DNA from: Gammaproteobacteria bacterium
Lineage (GTDB): Bacteria; Pseudomonadota; Gammaproteobacteria; Steroidobacterales; GCA-2729495
Reading direction: 5' to 3'
Length of the DNA: 64,000 nt
Assembly: GCA_030746435.1 (NCBI GenBank)
Contig: JASLMV010000008.1
Coordinates: forward strand, 1 to 64,000
Numbering within the stretch: the stretch's first letter is position 1; each line of letters opens with the position of its first letter. Below, one piece after another: positions 52,132-60,324 of the stretch. The notes under the pieces are model-generated. The model worked only from the letters and a program-made list of their open reading frames with translations. It had not been told where the DNA came from and ran no database searches. The translations under genes and the position numbers were made by a program.

Positions 52132-52962
52132 ATGAATCCCGAGACCATCGACCTTCTGCTTTGGCTCGTCCCCCTGTTGCTACTGGCGGGCGCGTTTGCG
52201 GGCCTGCTCGCTGGACTGCTGGGTGTTGGCGGCGGGATCGTGGTCGTGCCGGCGCTTTATCATATTTTCAGTTACCTCGGGATCGACCCCGAGGTACGCA
52301 TGCACCTGGCTGTCGGGACTTCGCTGGCGACCATTATCCCCACCAGCATCCGTTCCGTGCGCGCGCACCATTTACGCGGGAGTTTCGACCGGCACCTGTT
52401 TAGCCAGTGGACCCCTGCAATGATCATCGGCGTGCTGCTCGGGACCTGGCTTGCGAACCTGGCGGATTTCACCGTGCTGACCGCCGTGTTCGCTACAGTT
52501 GCGTTACTGGTATCGTTGTACATGGCTTTCGGTAACCCTGACTGGCGCCTTGGCGAGCAATTGCCCGGCCCCGTCTGGAACCAGCCGATTGCAGCGACCA
52601 TCGGCGCGATCTCCGCGATGATGGGCATCGGCGGCGGGACGATGAGTGTGCCGGTATTGCACCTTTACGGCACACCCATACATCGCGCAGTAGGTACGGC
52701 GGCGGGTTTTGGCATGGTGATCGCCGTACCCGGTGCACTGGGCTTTATCGTCGGCGGATGGAATGCCCCTGCCCTGCCTGAATTCAGCCTCGGCTACGTT
52801 AACTGGCTCGGGTTTTTACTCATCGTACCGGCAACCGTTGCGCTCGTGCCGACCGGCGCGCGCCTCGCGCACTCGTTGAGTCAAAAAGGATTGCGGCGCG
52901 CTTTCGCAGTATTTCTCGGGTTAACGGCGGTGCGCATGTTCGCCGACATCATCCAGGCCTGA
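52132..52962 (+). CDS. TauE/SafE-family sulfite/organosulfur exporter
   Basis: A 276-residue, roughly eight-helix inner-membrane protein of the TauE/SafE (DUF81) family. It has the characteristic duplicated motif: GLLGVGGGIVVVPALYH in the first half and MMGIGGGTMSVPVLHLYG in the second. AAGGA ribosome site. Family members export sulfite, sulfoacetate or similar anions; this gene has no adjacent sulfur-oxidation genes, so the substrate is open. Followed after seven bases by the convergent FAH-fold gene. Confidence 0.9.
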   Translation: MNPETIDLLLWLVPLLLLAGAFAGLLAGLLGVGGGIVVVPALYHIFSYLGIDPEVRMHLAVGTSLATIIPTSIRSVRAHHLRGSFDRHLFSQWTPAMIIGVLLGTWLANLADFTVLTAVFATVALLVSLYMAFGNPDWRLGEQLPGPVWNQPIAATIGAISAMMGIGGGTMSVPVLHLYGTPIHRAVGTAAGFGMVIAVPGALGFIVGGWNAPALPEFSLGYVNWLGFLLIVPATVALVPTGARLAHSLSQKGLRRAFAVFLGLTAVRMFADIIQA

Positions 52963-52969
52963 GATAAAG

Positions 52970-53842
52970 TCAGCCCGCAAGTTTGAAGCCCAGTTCCATT
53001 ACGCTACCCAGGGAGACGCTGAAGACATCGTTTGCCTGTAGTTTCTTGTGCGGACTCTGCCCGGCCGCATCGGCTTCGAATGCGATGACATCACCCGGGC
53101 TGAAGGCATAACTGCGGGACAGGTGCGCGAGGCGCTCGACACAGGCATCCGCCGACGGTCCCAGCGCCCCCGTCCAGACCATCACCCCGTTAATACGCAC
53201 CAGCGCTTCCAGTTCTCCCGGACTGGCAACCTCATCGAGGGTCACGAGTGCCGGGCCCATGGGCAGCGATCCGGGAAACTGACGGGCTTCCGTAAACTCA
53301 TGCCAGGCCGCGAGGTCGACCGGGCTGTCCTGCGCGGGCGCCAGGTCGACCACCAGTGTCCAGGCCGACAAGGCCGCCTCTGCCCCGGCCTTGTCGGCCT
53401 GGTAAAGCGGGCGACCCAGTACAGCGGCGAACATCGGGTGTGCGACGAGTTCCTTCTGACCATGCATACGAATTTGTGCGGCATGCCCGACCGCGGTGTT
53501 GGGGCTCTTGATAAAGCTGGCGGAAAAGCCGTCGCGTTCCGCCTGGCTGATCAGGATCAGCCCGGGCCGCCTTATCGGCGCCATTAGTGCGGTACCCGCA
53601 AGCGACGACAGCGCGCCGTCCTGCCTGAGGCGCGCTTCGCTTTCCCCAACCTGTTCGACAAGGCTTTGTGTGTGCTCGAGGCCGCGTTCGCCCGCTGCCA
53701 GGATGCTGATCGTCGACTGCGGAATCCACTGCGAAGCCGAAAGCGAACCAGGTGCAGCAGTCAGATCGAGAATCGTGCCCGTGTCGAGCAGGACTCCGGG
53801 CCTGCCCGCGACTTCCCGGGCGTCAATGGTTACCAGTTTCAT
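52970..53842 (-). CDS. Fumarylacetoacetase-fold protein, probably altered or inactive
   Basis: A 290-residue protein with the C-terminal FAH/2-oxopent-4-enoate hydratase fold. KSPNTAVG (about 112-119) is the family anion loop, PMGPALVTLDEV (about 194-205) is the plGP strand, and LEALVRINGVMVWTG is present. However the metal-binding ExE stretch of active enzymes (yEvELavVig) is replaced by VAHPMFAAVLG, and the usual KgFD before the GP strand is ARQFPG. So the metal ligands and catalytic Lys appear lost. It ends the island on the minus strand, 39 bases before the ferredoxin gene. Function unknown. Confidence 0.78.
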   Translation of the reverse strand: MKLVTIDAREVAGRPGVLLDTGTILDLTAAPGSLSASQWIPQSTISILAAGERGLEHTQSLVEQVGESEARLRQDGALSSLAGTALMAPIRRPGLILISQAERDGFSASFIKSPNTAVGHAAQIRMHGQKELVAHPMFAAVLGRPLYQADKAGAEAALSAWTLVVDLAPAQDSPVDLAAWHEFTEARQFPGSLPMGPALVTLDEVASPGELEALVRINGVMVWTGALGPSADACVERLAHLSRSYAFSPGDVIAFEADAAGQSPHKKLQANDVFSVSLGSVMELGFKLAG

Positions 53843-53881
53843 GCAGCCACCTCGTCATCGCGACTTCGACGTTAAGAGAAC

Positions 53882-54202
53882 TCAGGACTCGTTGTCACCC
53901 GCCGTTACAACCAGGCCGTCGAGCTCATCGGTGATTTCTATCTGGCAGCTTAACCGGCTGTTGTCATGCCGATCCAGCGCCGAATCAAGCATAGCATCTT
54001 CCATATCATCCATGCCCGGCAGCTTGTCGAGCCAGACTTTATCGATGTAGGCGTGACAGGTTGCACAGGCGCAGGCGCCGCCGCATTCGGCAACGATTCC
54101 GGCAACGTTGTTATCGACCGCAGCCTCCATCACGGTCAGACCAACCGCGGCTTCGACTTCCCGGGTATTTCCCTCCCGGTCATGAAAGATAATCCTGGGC
54201 AT
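53882..54202 (-). CDS. [2Fe-2S] ferredoxin, adrenodoxin-like
   Basis: A 106-residue electron carrier. The cluster ligands fit Cys40-x5-Cys46-x2-Cys49 and Cys86 (CGGACACATC ... SCQI), the adrenodoxin/ISC-type spacing, with an extra Cys44. The end TDELDGLVV matches the family C-terminus. Such ferredoxins feed P450s, ring-hydroxylating oxygenases or iron-sulfur assembly; no iscSUA or oxygenase is adjacent. It lies 71 bases after the TonB-system operon on the same strand. Confidence 0.92.
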   Translation of the reverse strand: MPRIIFHDREGNTREVEAAVGLTVMEAAVDNNVAGIVAECGGACACATCHAYIDKVWLDKLPGMDDMEDAMLDSALDRHDNSRLSCQIEITDELDGLVVTAGDNES

Positions 54203-54273
54203 TTTTCAGCTCACGCTTTGCTCGTGCAAAAGCAGGAAATAATGTTAATGGCAACCGGGGAGAAGGTGCGGGA

Positions 54274-55662
54274 TCACTCGACCAGGCTGGCCTGGGTTTC
54301 GCCCAGCGCCTGCCTGGCTCGTTTCAGCGAGTCCTCGAGCTGTTTCAGGCGGGCTTCCTCGCTTTCGACGTAAGCTATCCAGGAACTGGCCGTTTTCGCG
54401 GCTTTCTCGTATTTCAGTGCCCTGCGGAACGTGGCCTTCGCGGCCGAGAGCTGGTCGGTTTCATACTGGCACATGCCGTAAATCAGATAGACATTGCCCT
54501 GGTTCTTGAGGCCGCCCTTGTTGAGCGCTTTCTTCGACGCATCGATGCAGTCTTTATGCTCACTCAGGTTCAGGTAAGACTGCGCCAGCCGCGCATACAA
54601 TTCGCCGTCATCGCTCAGGCCGGCCGCTTCTTTAAGCGGCGGGATGGCTTTACGGTCTTCTGCCGCCATTTGCCAGGCCTGGGAATACAGCCGCAGGTTC
54701 GAAACGGTGCTCTCTACCTGCTCGGCTTTGAAACCTTTTTCCAGTACCCGTGCACCCTTGTAAGGCGCCTCTGCCTGCAAAAAGAGCTGCGCCAGCTGAA
54801 CAAGTTCTGAACTCTTTTCGAGCAACCCCTGGTCATAGGCCGCCTCGTAGGCGCCAAGCTGCCTGGGCTCGTCCTTGAGTTCGTAGTACACGCCCGACAG
54901 CTGCGTCCAGTACTCTTTCTTGGGCCAGCCGATAACGAGTTGTTCCAGCACTTCCCTGACCTTCGGGTAGTTATCCTGTTCCCAGTACGCGACCCGGAGC
55001 AGCAGCCACCAGTTCTCTTTCATCTCCAGGCCCTTCTCGCGGGCCAGTGACATCGCCTTATCGACCGGCGGAACAATCTTCTGAAAATCGGCCTTCGTCG
55101 GGTTCGCTTTCGCAGCGGCAATCGAGTAGTAAGCCGTGCCGATTAGCGCATACATGTCTGAATCGGGGCCCAGCATATCCATGTACCGATTGGCGTAACC
55201 AATGGCCGCCTGGTAGTCCTCCTTGACGAAGGCCAGCTGGGCCAGGGTACGGATTGCCTGCTGCATAGCCGGTTCCGGCAGGTCAGGCTGCTGCAACAAA
55301 GTTTCGTAGGAATCTATTGCTTTATTGAAATCCCCGAGTGCGAAATAAAGATAACCGTACATGCTGTACATGTTGACCTTCTCGTAGTCGGTCAGCTTGG
55401 GCATCGCCTTAACTTTATTCAGGATCGCAAGCGCTTCATTGTATTTCTCTGCGTCTAGAAGCTCGGTCACTTCGAGGATCATGTCGCCGACCTTGACAGA
55501 CATTGACGCAGACTTGCGGCCCGAGCGGGGTGCCGATTTATTCTCTTTCTCCTCCTGGGCAAGTGCGGTGCCGCCAAGCTCATTGGGCAGCAGCGCCGGT
55601 GCGGCAAATATGAATGCCGCAACCAGTAATGCATACCCCGGAACTCGTGACATCGGATTCAT
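54274..55662 (-). CDS. Periplasmic TPR protein of the TonB system
   Basis: A 462-residue protein with a signal peptide (about 1-35) and about nine tetratricopeptide-like repeats (EKYNEALAILNKVKAM, GDFNKAIDSYETLLQQ, KEDYQAAIGYANRYMD). It is the last gene of the DUF3450-TtpC-ExbB-ExbD-TonB-TPR operon, three bases after tonB. In marine gammaproteobacteria this set is recurrent; the TPR protein may organise the periplasmic part of the complex or select receptors. The C-terminus is a coiled-coil-like charged helix. Confidence 0.87.
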   Translation of the reverse strand: MNPMSRVPGYALLVAAFIFAAPALLPNELGGTALAQEEKENKSAPRSGRKSASMSVKVGDMILEVTELLDAEKYNEALAILNKVKAMPKLTDYEKVNMYSMYGYLYFALGDFNKAIDSYETLLQQPDLPEPAMQQAIRTLAQLAFVKEDYQAAIGYANRYMDMLGPDSDMYALIGTAYYSIAAAKANPTKADFQKIVPPVDKAMSLAREKGLEMKENWWLLLRVAYWEQDNYPKVREVLEQLVIGWPKKEYWTQLSGVYYELKDEPRQLGAYEAAYDQGLLEKSSELVQLAQLFLQAEAPYKGARVLEKGFKAEQVESTVSNLRLYSQAWQMAAEDRKAIPPLKEAAGLSDDGELYARLAQSYLNLSEHKDCIDASKKALNKGGLKNQGNVYLIYGMCQYETDQLSAAKATFRRALKYEKAAKTASSWIAYVESEEARLKQLEDSLKRARQALGETQASLVE

Positions 55663-55664
55663 GC

Positions 55665-56264
55665 TCAGTCTTCCAACTCAAAGGTAATAATGTGCTGAAC
55701 GCCGGGCACTTCTACCGGCTGACCGTTTTGTACCCGTGGCTTGTATTTCCATTTGAGGACAGCGTTTACCGAGGCCCGCTCAAACAGCGAACTGGTGCAC
55801 TCTACGACTCGCGCATCTTTCGTCGCGCCCGTTGTCGTGACCGTGAACTCCATCAGGCACTGTCCCTCCAGCCCCCGGGTCTGGGCACGGCGAGGATAGA
55901 TGGGATTGATCTTGACGATCGGCAAATAGTCGCCCTCGCCTATCCAGGCGCCCCCCTGCGAAAGGTCTATGCCGATCCGGTTGCCCCGGGAAGAGATGTT
56001 GAGCGCCTGGCTCGTGTCGAGGCTGTCCTGCATAACCGGCGGCACATCCGGTGGCGCCTCTTCGACTTCCGGCGGAGGCTCGGGTTCGTTTTCATCCCGG
56101 TTCACAGTTTCCTCACGCTTAACCATGATGAAATCACCGAGATTAAAATCCGGCTCTTCGATAACCGCTTTTTTACCGGTCGCAATCAGGATCTGCATGA
56201 TCCAGAGCAGCGAAAAGGTGACCAGGACACCGGTCATCAGCGATACGGCGAAACGTGGAATCAT
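55665..56264 (-). CDS. tonB: TonB-family energy transducer
   Basis: Spans the periplasm and opens outer-membrane receptors using the proton motive force. I start it at ATG 56264 with an AGGAGGG ribosome site (199 aa). An N-terminal helix (about 2-24) anchors it, a proline/glutamate-rich linker follows (ENEPEPPPEVEEAPPDVPP), and the C-terminal TonB domain contains YPRRAQTRGLEGQCLMEFTV (about 120-139). The short linker is typical of TonB2 types. 58 bases after exbD. Confidence 0.92.
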   Translation of the reverse strand: MIPRFAVSLMTGVLVTFSLLWIMQILIATGKKAVIEEPDFNLGDFIMVKREETVNRDENEPEPPPEVEEAPPDVPPVMQDSLDTSQALNISSRGNRIGIDLSQGGAWIGEGDYLPIVKINPIYPRRAQTRGLEGQCLMEFTVTTTGATKDARVVECTSSLFERASVNAVLKWKYKPRVQNGQPVEVPGVQHIITFELED

Positions 56265-56322
56265 GCCCACACCCTCCTGACAAAAGCGCTGTAGCAATTA
56301 TACGTTGTTGCCAGCCCGCCCA

Positions 56323-56733
56323 TTAATCGCCCTTTTCCGCCGAAACCGAAATGCGCGTAATACCGGCCTGCCGCGCAGCATCTGCGACCAGCACCACCGT
56401 TTCCGAATACGCGTCTTTATCCACCTGTATTACAAGCGAACCCTCGGGGTTCTCCGCCAGCAGCTTCTCAAAATTCGCCTTCACGGCACGCTGGTCGATG
56501 CTCTTGCCGTCGATCCAGATTTCGTTTTGCGAACTGATCGCCAGCAGGATATTAGCTTTCGGCTTGGCCACGGCCTCGGGCGCCACGGGCCGGCGCACGT
56601 CTATGCCCGCCTCTTTAACGAACGAAGCGGTAACGATAAAAAAGATCAGCATGATAAACACGACGTCCAGCATGGGCGTCAGGTTAATCTCTGTTTCCTC
56701 TTCTTCAGCCGCTGCAATTATCGATCTGCGCAT
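56323..56733 (-). CDS. exbD: ExbD-type proton-channel subunit
   Basis: Bitopic inner-membrane partner of ExbB. The 136-residue protein has INLTPMLDVVFIMLIFFIV (about 16-34), with the functional aspartate in the transmembrane helix, then a periplasmic domain. It lies between exbB and tonB, as expected. Standard length. Confidence 0.94.
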   Translation of the reverse strand: MRRSIIAAAEEEETEINLTPMLDVVFIMLIFFIVTASFVKEAGIDVRRPVAPEAVAKPKANILLAISSQNEIWIDGKSIDQRAVKANFEKLLAENPEGSLVIQVDKDAYSETVVLVADAARQAGITRISVSAEKGD

Positions 56734-56764
56734 AGTCGTATGATTGCCTTATCCGCGCCCGCAA

Positions 56765-57292
56765 CTAGTGATCAAGCTCCAGGTCTTCTTCAAGACCTTC
56801 GACCTTGGTTTCGATTAGACGCGTGATAATAGTGACAAGAAAGACGCCGGACAGCGCGCCTACCATCCCTGCCATCGTGGGGATCGTGGCCTTGGAGACA
56901 CCCGATGCCATGGAACGCGCATTACCTGTGCCGGATATAGCCATCACGTCAAACACCTCGATCATGCCCGTAACCGTTCCCATCAGGCCCAGCAACGGAC
57001 AAAGTGCGACGAGCGTCTGAATGACCGGCACCACGCGATTTGCGGACATCGAGTAACGCGAGATCATCGCTTCGCGTATCTGTTGGGCGCCCCACGATTT
57101 GCGGTCGGGACGCGCACGCCACTGCTCACGCTGTTCGTCGCCCAGTCGGATCAAACCGGTCCTGAAAAAAATCAGGCGCTCGACTATCAGTACCCACATC
57201 GCAAAGATGGTTACAGTTATTAGACTCAGGACATCGCCCCCGAGTTCCAGGAAATCCCGGACCGCTTCGATTGGCGCCACTATGAAGTCCAT
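56765..57292 (-). CDS. exbB: ExbB/TolQ-type proton-channel subunit (ExbB2-like)
   Basis: A 175-residue, three-helix MotA/TolQ/ExbB protein. The C-terminal LCPLLGLMGTVTGMIEVFDVM (split over about 110-130) and SKATIPTMAGMVGAL are the signature proton-path segments. Small size fits ExbB2 of the TonB2 system. It lies 51 bases after the larger TtpC-like gene. Confidence 0.93.
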   Translation of the reverse strand: MDFIVAPIEAVRDFLELGGDVLSLITVTIFAMWVLIVERLIFFRTGLIRLGDEQREQWRARPDRKSWGAQQIREAMISRYSMSANRVVPVIQTLVALCPLLGLMGTVTGMIEVFDVMAISGTGNARSMASGVSKATIPTMAGMVGALSGVFLVTIITRLIETKVEGLEEDLELDH

Positions 57293-57343
57293 GTACGGAA
57301 CCCTGCCTGCGAAATAAATATCAAGCCAAACACAAGTCCGGCA

Positions 57344-58711
57344 CTAGCTGCCATGACGCTCCGCGTGCTCTGCAATAATTCCGGCACTTTGCTCCTGCAG
57401 CACCTGCACGATACGTTTGCTGCGACCACTAACGAGCGTGTGCAGCAACACCATCGGAATTGCGACCGTCAGGCCTAGCACCGTCGTAACCAGGGCCTGC
57501 GAGATACCACCCGCCATCAGTTTGGGATCACCCGTACCGTAGAGCGTAATCGCCTGGAAGGTCTGGATCATGCCCGTCACCGTACCGAGCAGCCCCATCA
57601 GAGGTGCCACCACCGAGATAATCTTGATAAACAGCAGCGCACGATTCAGCGTCGGTGTTTCCTTGAAGATTGCTTCCGAAAGCTTCAGTTCCAGCGTCCC
57701 CGTGTCCTTCGCGCGGTTTTCGTTGTAAACCCCCAGTACGCGGCCCAAAGCATTGTCAGAGCTCGGTGTTTCGGTAGCCAGCTGAGCCGTGACCTTGCGG
57801 CTGGCAATGCCCAGTACCACCATCCGCTCTAACGAAATCATCAGTCCGATAATGCCGAGCGCGATGATCAGGTAACCGACCAGGCCACCCTGCTGAATAC
57901 GCTCAACGAGGTTGGGTCGGGCAATAAGCGTACTCAGGACACCGCCCAGCGTCGGGTCGAGTCCGAAGCGCACCAAACCACTCGTTTCATCGAGCAGGTC
58001 TGACGTGCTGCCGGTAAAGCGGCCCTGTTCCGGCTGACGCGGTAACTCTGACAGGGTGCCGTCCTCGTACCTGAGGTACTTGCCGTCAGACACTATATTA
58101 AAGAGACCGACGCGGGCGACTTCCCGCTGCTCTTCGCTTCCGTCAACCGTACGTACGTTCGCGTTGAACCGAACGACCTTACCGCTTTCCGTCATTTCAC
58201 GCTGCAGTTCAAACCACAGACGGTCTATCTCCTCGAGCGATGGTAACTGCGAGCTTGAGCCGATCTTCTTGGCCAGTCCTTCCAGGAACTCTGTACGATC
58301 AGGATACTCAACACTCGTGAGCGAAGTATCGAAGCGGGTCCGGGCATCGCCTGCGACCTGCTGCATCACGCCGAAAAGTTCCTTCAGGGATCCCAGCCGT
58401 TCGTTCAGTTCGTCTTCAAGGTCACGCAGTTCTTTCTTGTTGGCTTCTGCCTGGGCTTCCAGGTTCTGACTGCGGCGTTCCTGGGCGGCCTTTTCGGCTT
58501 CGGCTTCATTCAACAGACGCTGCTGATTCGAGCGCTCCTGGCGGAACCGTGCTTCACGCTCACTGTGTTCCTTATTGTCCTGCACGCGGCCCTGTTCTAC
58601 GGCCCGCAGCAGTTGATCCATGTTCAACGCCTGTTGCGCATTTGCACTCATTGGCATGACCAATACCGCAACCACGGCAAGTGCAACACTCTTATATTTA
58701 ATGTGTGTCAT
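57344..58711 (-). CDS. TtpC-like MotA/TolQ/ExbB protein with periplasmic extension
   Basis: A 455-residue ExbB homologue with an extra N-terminal part. A signal peptide (about 1-25) and a coiled coil (about 50-115, rich in Glu, Arg, Gln and Ala) lead to a periplasmic domain, then the ExbB-type helices GYLIIALGIIGLMISLERM, PLMGLLGTVTGMIQTFQAI and LGLTVAIPMVLLHTLVSG. This is the TtpC architecture, described in Vibrio as an essential extra component of TonB2 transport. It overlaps the DUF3450 gene by one base. Confidence 0.9.
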   Translation of the reverse strand: MTHIKYKSVALAVVAVLVMPMSANAQQALNMDQLLRAVEQGRVQDNKEHSEREARFRQERSNQQRLLNEAEAEKAAQERRSQNLEAQAEANKKELRDLEDELNERLGSLKELFGVMQQVAGDARTRFDTSLTSVEYPDRTEFLEGLAKKIGSSSQLPSLEEIDRLWFELQREMTESGKVVRFNANVRTVDGSEEQREVARVGLFNIVSDGKYLRYEDGTLSELPRQPEQGRFTGSTSDLLDETSGLVRFGLDPTLGGVLSTLIARPNLVERIQQGGLVGYLIIALGIIGLMISLERMVVLGIASRKVTAQLATETPSSDNALGRVLGVYNENRAKDTGTLELKLSEAIFKETPTLNRALLFIKIISVVAPLMGLLGTVTGMIQTFQAITLYGTGDPKLMAGGISQALVTTVLGLTVAIPMVLLHTLVSGRSKRIVQVLQEQSAGIIAEHAERHGS

Positions 58712-59484
58712 CAGCCTGCCTCCGGCGCACTTACGGGCAGCAGTAACAGATCCGGCGCCACTTGTTTCTTGGCGATCTTCAGGCCCTCGCGGATTTCGTT
58801 CTTGTAATCGTCCGCTTCCTGCCAGCTACGGGATTTCTGATCCCAGACGCCTGAGATCGTGCCATCTTCGGTCTGGTAAAGGAGTGCAACACGACCGATG
58901 CGGAGGAATTCAACCTGGCGCGCTTCGCCATCGATATCCAGCGTGCCCGTGTAGAACTCGATGGTCCGGCCGTAGTCATTCTCGATCTGGTACGCCTCGG
59001 TTACCTTGCGGAACTTCTCGGCATCGTTGACCTCCGGATCCTCCATTAAGGATTCCAGGTTGGCCACACGCTCGTTACGTTCTCCCTCAAGAAAGGGGAC
59101 GTCCAGCTTAACGAACGCCTTGAGTGATTCGATCATGCGGGTCATGGAAGGAACGATCTGCCGGCTAATGACTTCAACCTGGTCGATTGAACCGGCGAGC
59201 TGCTGCATTTTGAGCTCCTGCCCCTGAATCTGACGCTCGAGAAGCGTGTTATAGATCTTGAGGCCTTCGATCTCTTTGAGCAGCCGCTTGTATTTCTCTT
59301 CCTTCTTGCGGGTATCGCTGACAACGCCGTCTATGCGTTGCTGTGACTCTTGTGCAAGCCGGGTCCTTTGCTTTTCAGCATTCAGCACCTGATCAACAGA
59401 CTGGGCTGACCCGGCCAATGGTGCAGTCAGGGCTATTGCAGCACTAACCGCGACCAGGCGGGATATCCACTTGGCAGAACTCAT
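58711..59484 (-). CDS. DUF3450 periplasmic coiled-coil protein
   Basis: A 257-residue protein with a signal peptide (about 1-27), a long coiled coil (about 28-105, DQVLNAEKQRTRLAQ onwards) and a beta-rich C-terminal domain (EFLRIGRVALLYQTEDG). DUF3450 genes commonly begin TonB2/TtpC operons; the protein probably contacts TtpC through paired coiled coils. First gene of this operon, with its promoter in the non-coding region upstream. Confidence 0.9.
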   Translation of the reverse strand: MSSAKWISRLVAVSAAIALTAPLAGSAQSVDQVLNAEKQRTRLAQESQQRIDGVVSDTRKKEEKYKRLLKEIEGLKIYNTLLERQIQGQELKMQQLAGSIDQVEVISRQIVPSMTRMIESLKAFVKLDVPFLEGERNERVANLESLMEDPEVNDAEKFRKVTEAYQIENDYGRTIEFYTGTLDIDGEARQVEFLRIGRVALLYQTEDGTISGVWDQKSRSWQEADDYKNEIREGLKIAKKQVAPDLLLLPVSAPEAG

Positions 59485-60029
59485 GAAGTGTCCCCTTCGA
59501 CAAATAAATCGGAGTATTCAGACAACTAAAAAATGGTGGTCAATATGGTTTATCGTAGTTTGCGACCAGTGCGTACCTTACTACATGTGCAGTCGGGCGC
59601 GCACCTTTAAACGTAATGGCGCAAAGCGTTTCCACCAGCCGCCCGGCCCCCCGCGCGACATCGCCGAATATCCCCCGTTCTTGTTGCTAAATCCGTAGCT
59701 AATACGGACCCAGAAATGCTCAATCCTTTAAGCCTTTGGCCCCGTTAACAACGAATACGTTCGGCCAGGCTCATCGCATTCCACGGACGCCTGCAATCAA
59801 GCATTAATCCGGGCTTTTAAGCACAAGTTGGCCAAAAAAACCGGGCGGAAGAATAGCACAAGGGGGGCACTACGCCACCCCCGAGGAAGCGGGTCTGCCG
59901 GACGCTCCCGCAGCGCGGCCGGGGCGCAAACCCGTGGCGCTTGAATGCCATGGCTCCAATTTAATTAACCATTGGTTAAACAATTATTTGCAGACTATTT
60001 CTCATAAGGATACCAATCGACGCTGGCAG

Positions 60030-60049
60030 GGAGACCTCCGGAGGTCTCC
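60030..60049. repeat. Perfect 20-bp palindrome upstream of leuL
   Basis: GGAGACCTCC is directly followed by its reverse complement GGAGGTCTCC, with no spacer. It lies about 115 bases before the leader ATG. The length and perfection suggest a dimeric regulator site; without a loop it is a poor RNA hairpin centre. Confidence 0.55.
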
Positions 60050-60100
60050 GTGAGGGCCGTAACCCTTCGGCGCGTGTCGTGAGAACCGCGAAATGTGAAC

Positions 60101-60123
60101 GCGTTTGCTTAAAATTCAAACGC
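60101..60123. promoter_or_regulatory. GCGTTTG-N9-CAAACGC dyad before leuL
   Basis: A perfect 7-bp inverted repeat with a nine-base AT-rich spacer containing TAAAAT (60110-60115), a five-of-six -10 match. It may be an operator overlapping the leu promoter. No good -35 box is present, so the promoter assignment is tentative. Confidence 0.4.
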
Positions 60124-60165
60124 TTGAGGTTGACAATAACCGGCGATTGGAGGAATATCCCGCGA

Positions 60166-60288
60166 ATGTCTTACACCACTGTATTTCAGACGATTGCAGA
60201 CCGGGCGCCCGGCGTGGGCCGTATCCTGGTGCTGTTGCTGCTCCTGGCAAGCCGGGAGAAACGGTGGTGCGGACACCAGACCGGGTAA
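60166..60288 (+). CDS. leuL: Leucine operon leader peptide
   Basis: A 40-codon open frame with a GGAGG ribosome site 12 bases before its ATG. Residues 20-27 are ILVLLLLL: six leucine codons plus one valine and one isoleucine among eight consecutive codons, a hallmark of branched-chain amino acid attenuation. It ends at TAA 60286-60288, 20 bases before a terminator stem and 120 bases before leuA. Ribosome stalling at the leucine codons when charged leucyl-tRNA is scarce should let the antiterminator form. The peptide itself probably has no other function. Confidence 0.88.
   Translation: MSYTTVFQTIADRAPGVGRILVLLLLLASREKRWCGHQTG
60241..60258 (+). promoter_or_regulatory. Pause/protector hairpin overlapping the last leader Leu codons
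   Basis: CTCCTGG (60241-60247) pairs with CCGGGAG (60252-60258) around a four-base loop, using one U-G pair. The 5' arm contains the last leucine codons, so a stalled ribosome would prevent it. This fits the 1:2 hairpin of classical attenuators. Confidence 0.55.
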
Positions 60289-60324
60289 AAGAACCCTCAA
60301 GACATAGAAACCCCGCACCCCACC
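60263..60324 (+). promoter_or_regulatory. Predicted antiterminator of the leu attenuator
   Basis: GGTGCGG (60266-60272) is exactly complementary to CCGCACC (60313-60319), and GGT (60263-60265) can pair with ACC (60322-60324) past a two-base bulge. The right arm includes the 5' half of the terminator stem, so the two structures exclude each other. Confidence 0.65.

Larger units (their letters stand above)
59485..60165. other. Non-coding region between the TonB operon and the leucine leader
   Basis: About 680 bases with no convincing gene. It should hold the leftward promoter of the TonB operon and the rightward promoter of leuL-leuA. It contains a 20-bp perfect palindrome (60030-60049), a 7-bp dyad GCGTTTG/CAAACGC (60101-60123) around an AT-rich centre, an AT-rich patch with ATTAATT/GGTTAAAC elements near 59960-59990, and a GC-rich stretch near 59860-59945. 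A small RNA cannot be excluded. Confidence 0.55.

Noticed and set aside
60130-60158. Exact TTGACA with GAATAT 17 bases downstream as the leu promoter
   Set aside because: It would start transcription at the leuL ATG and remove the leader ribosome site; the -10 match is poor. A promoter further upstream is more likely.
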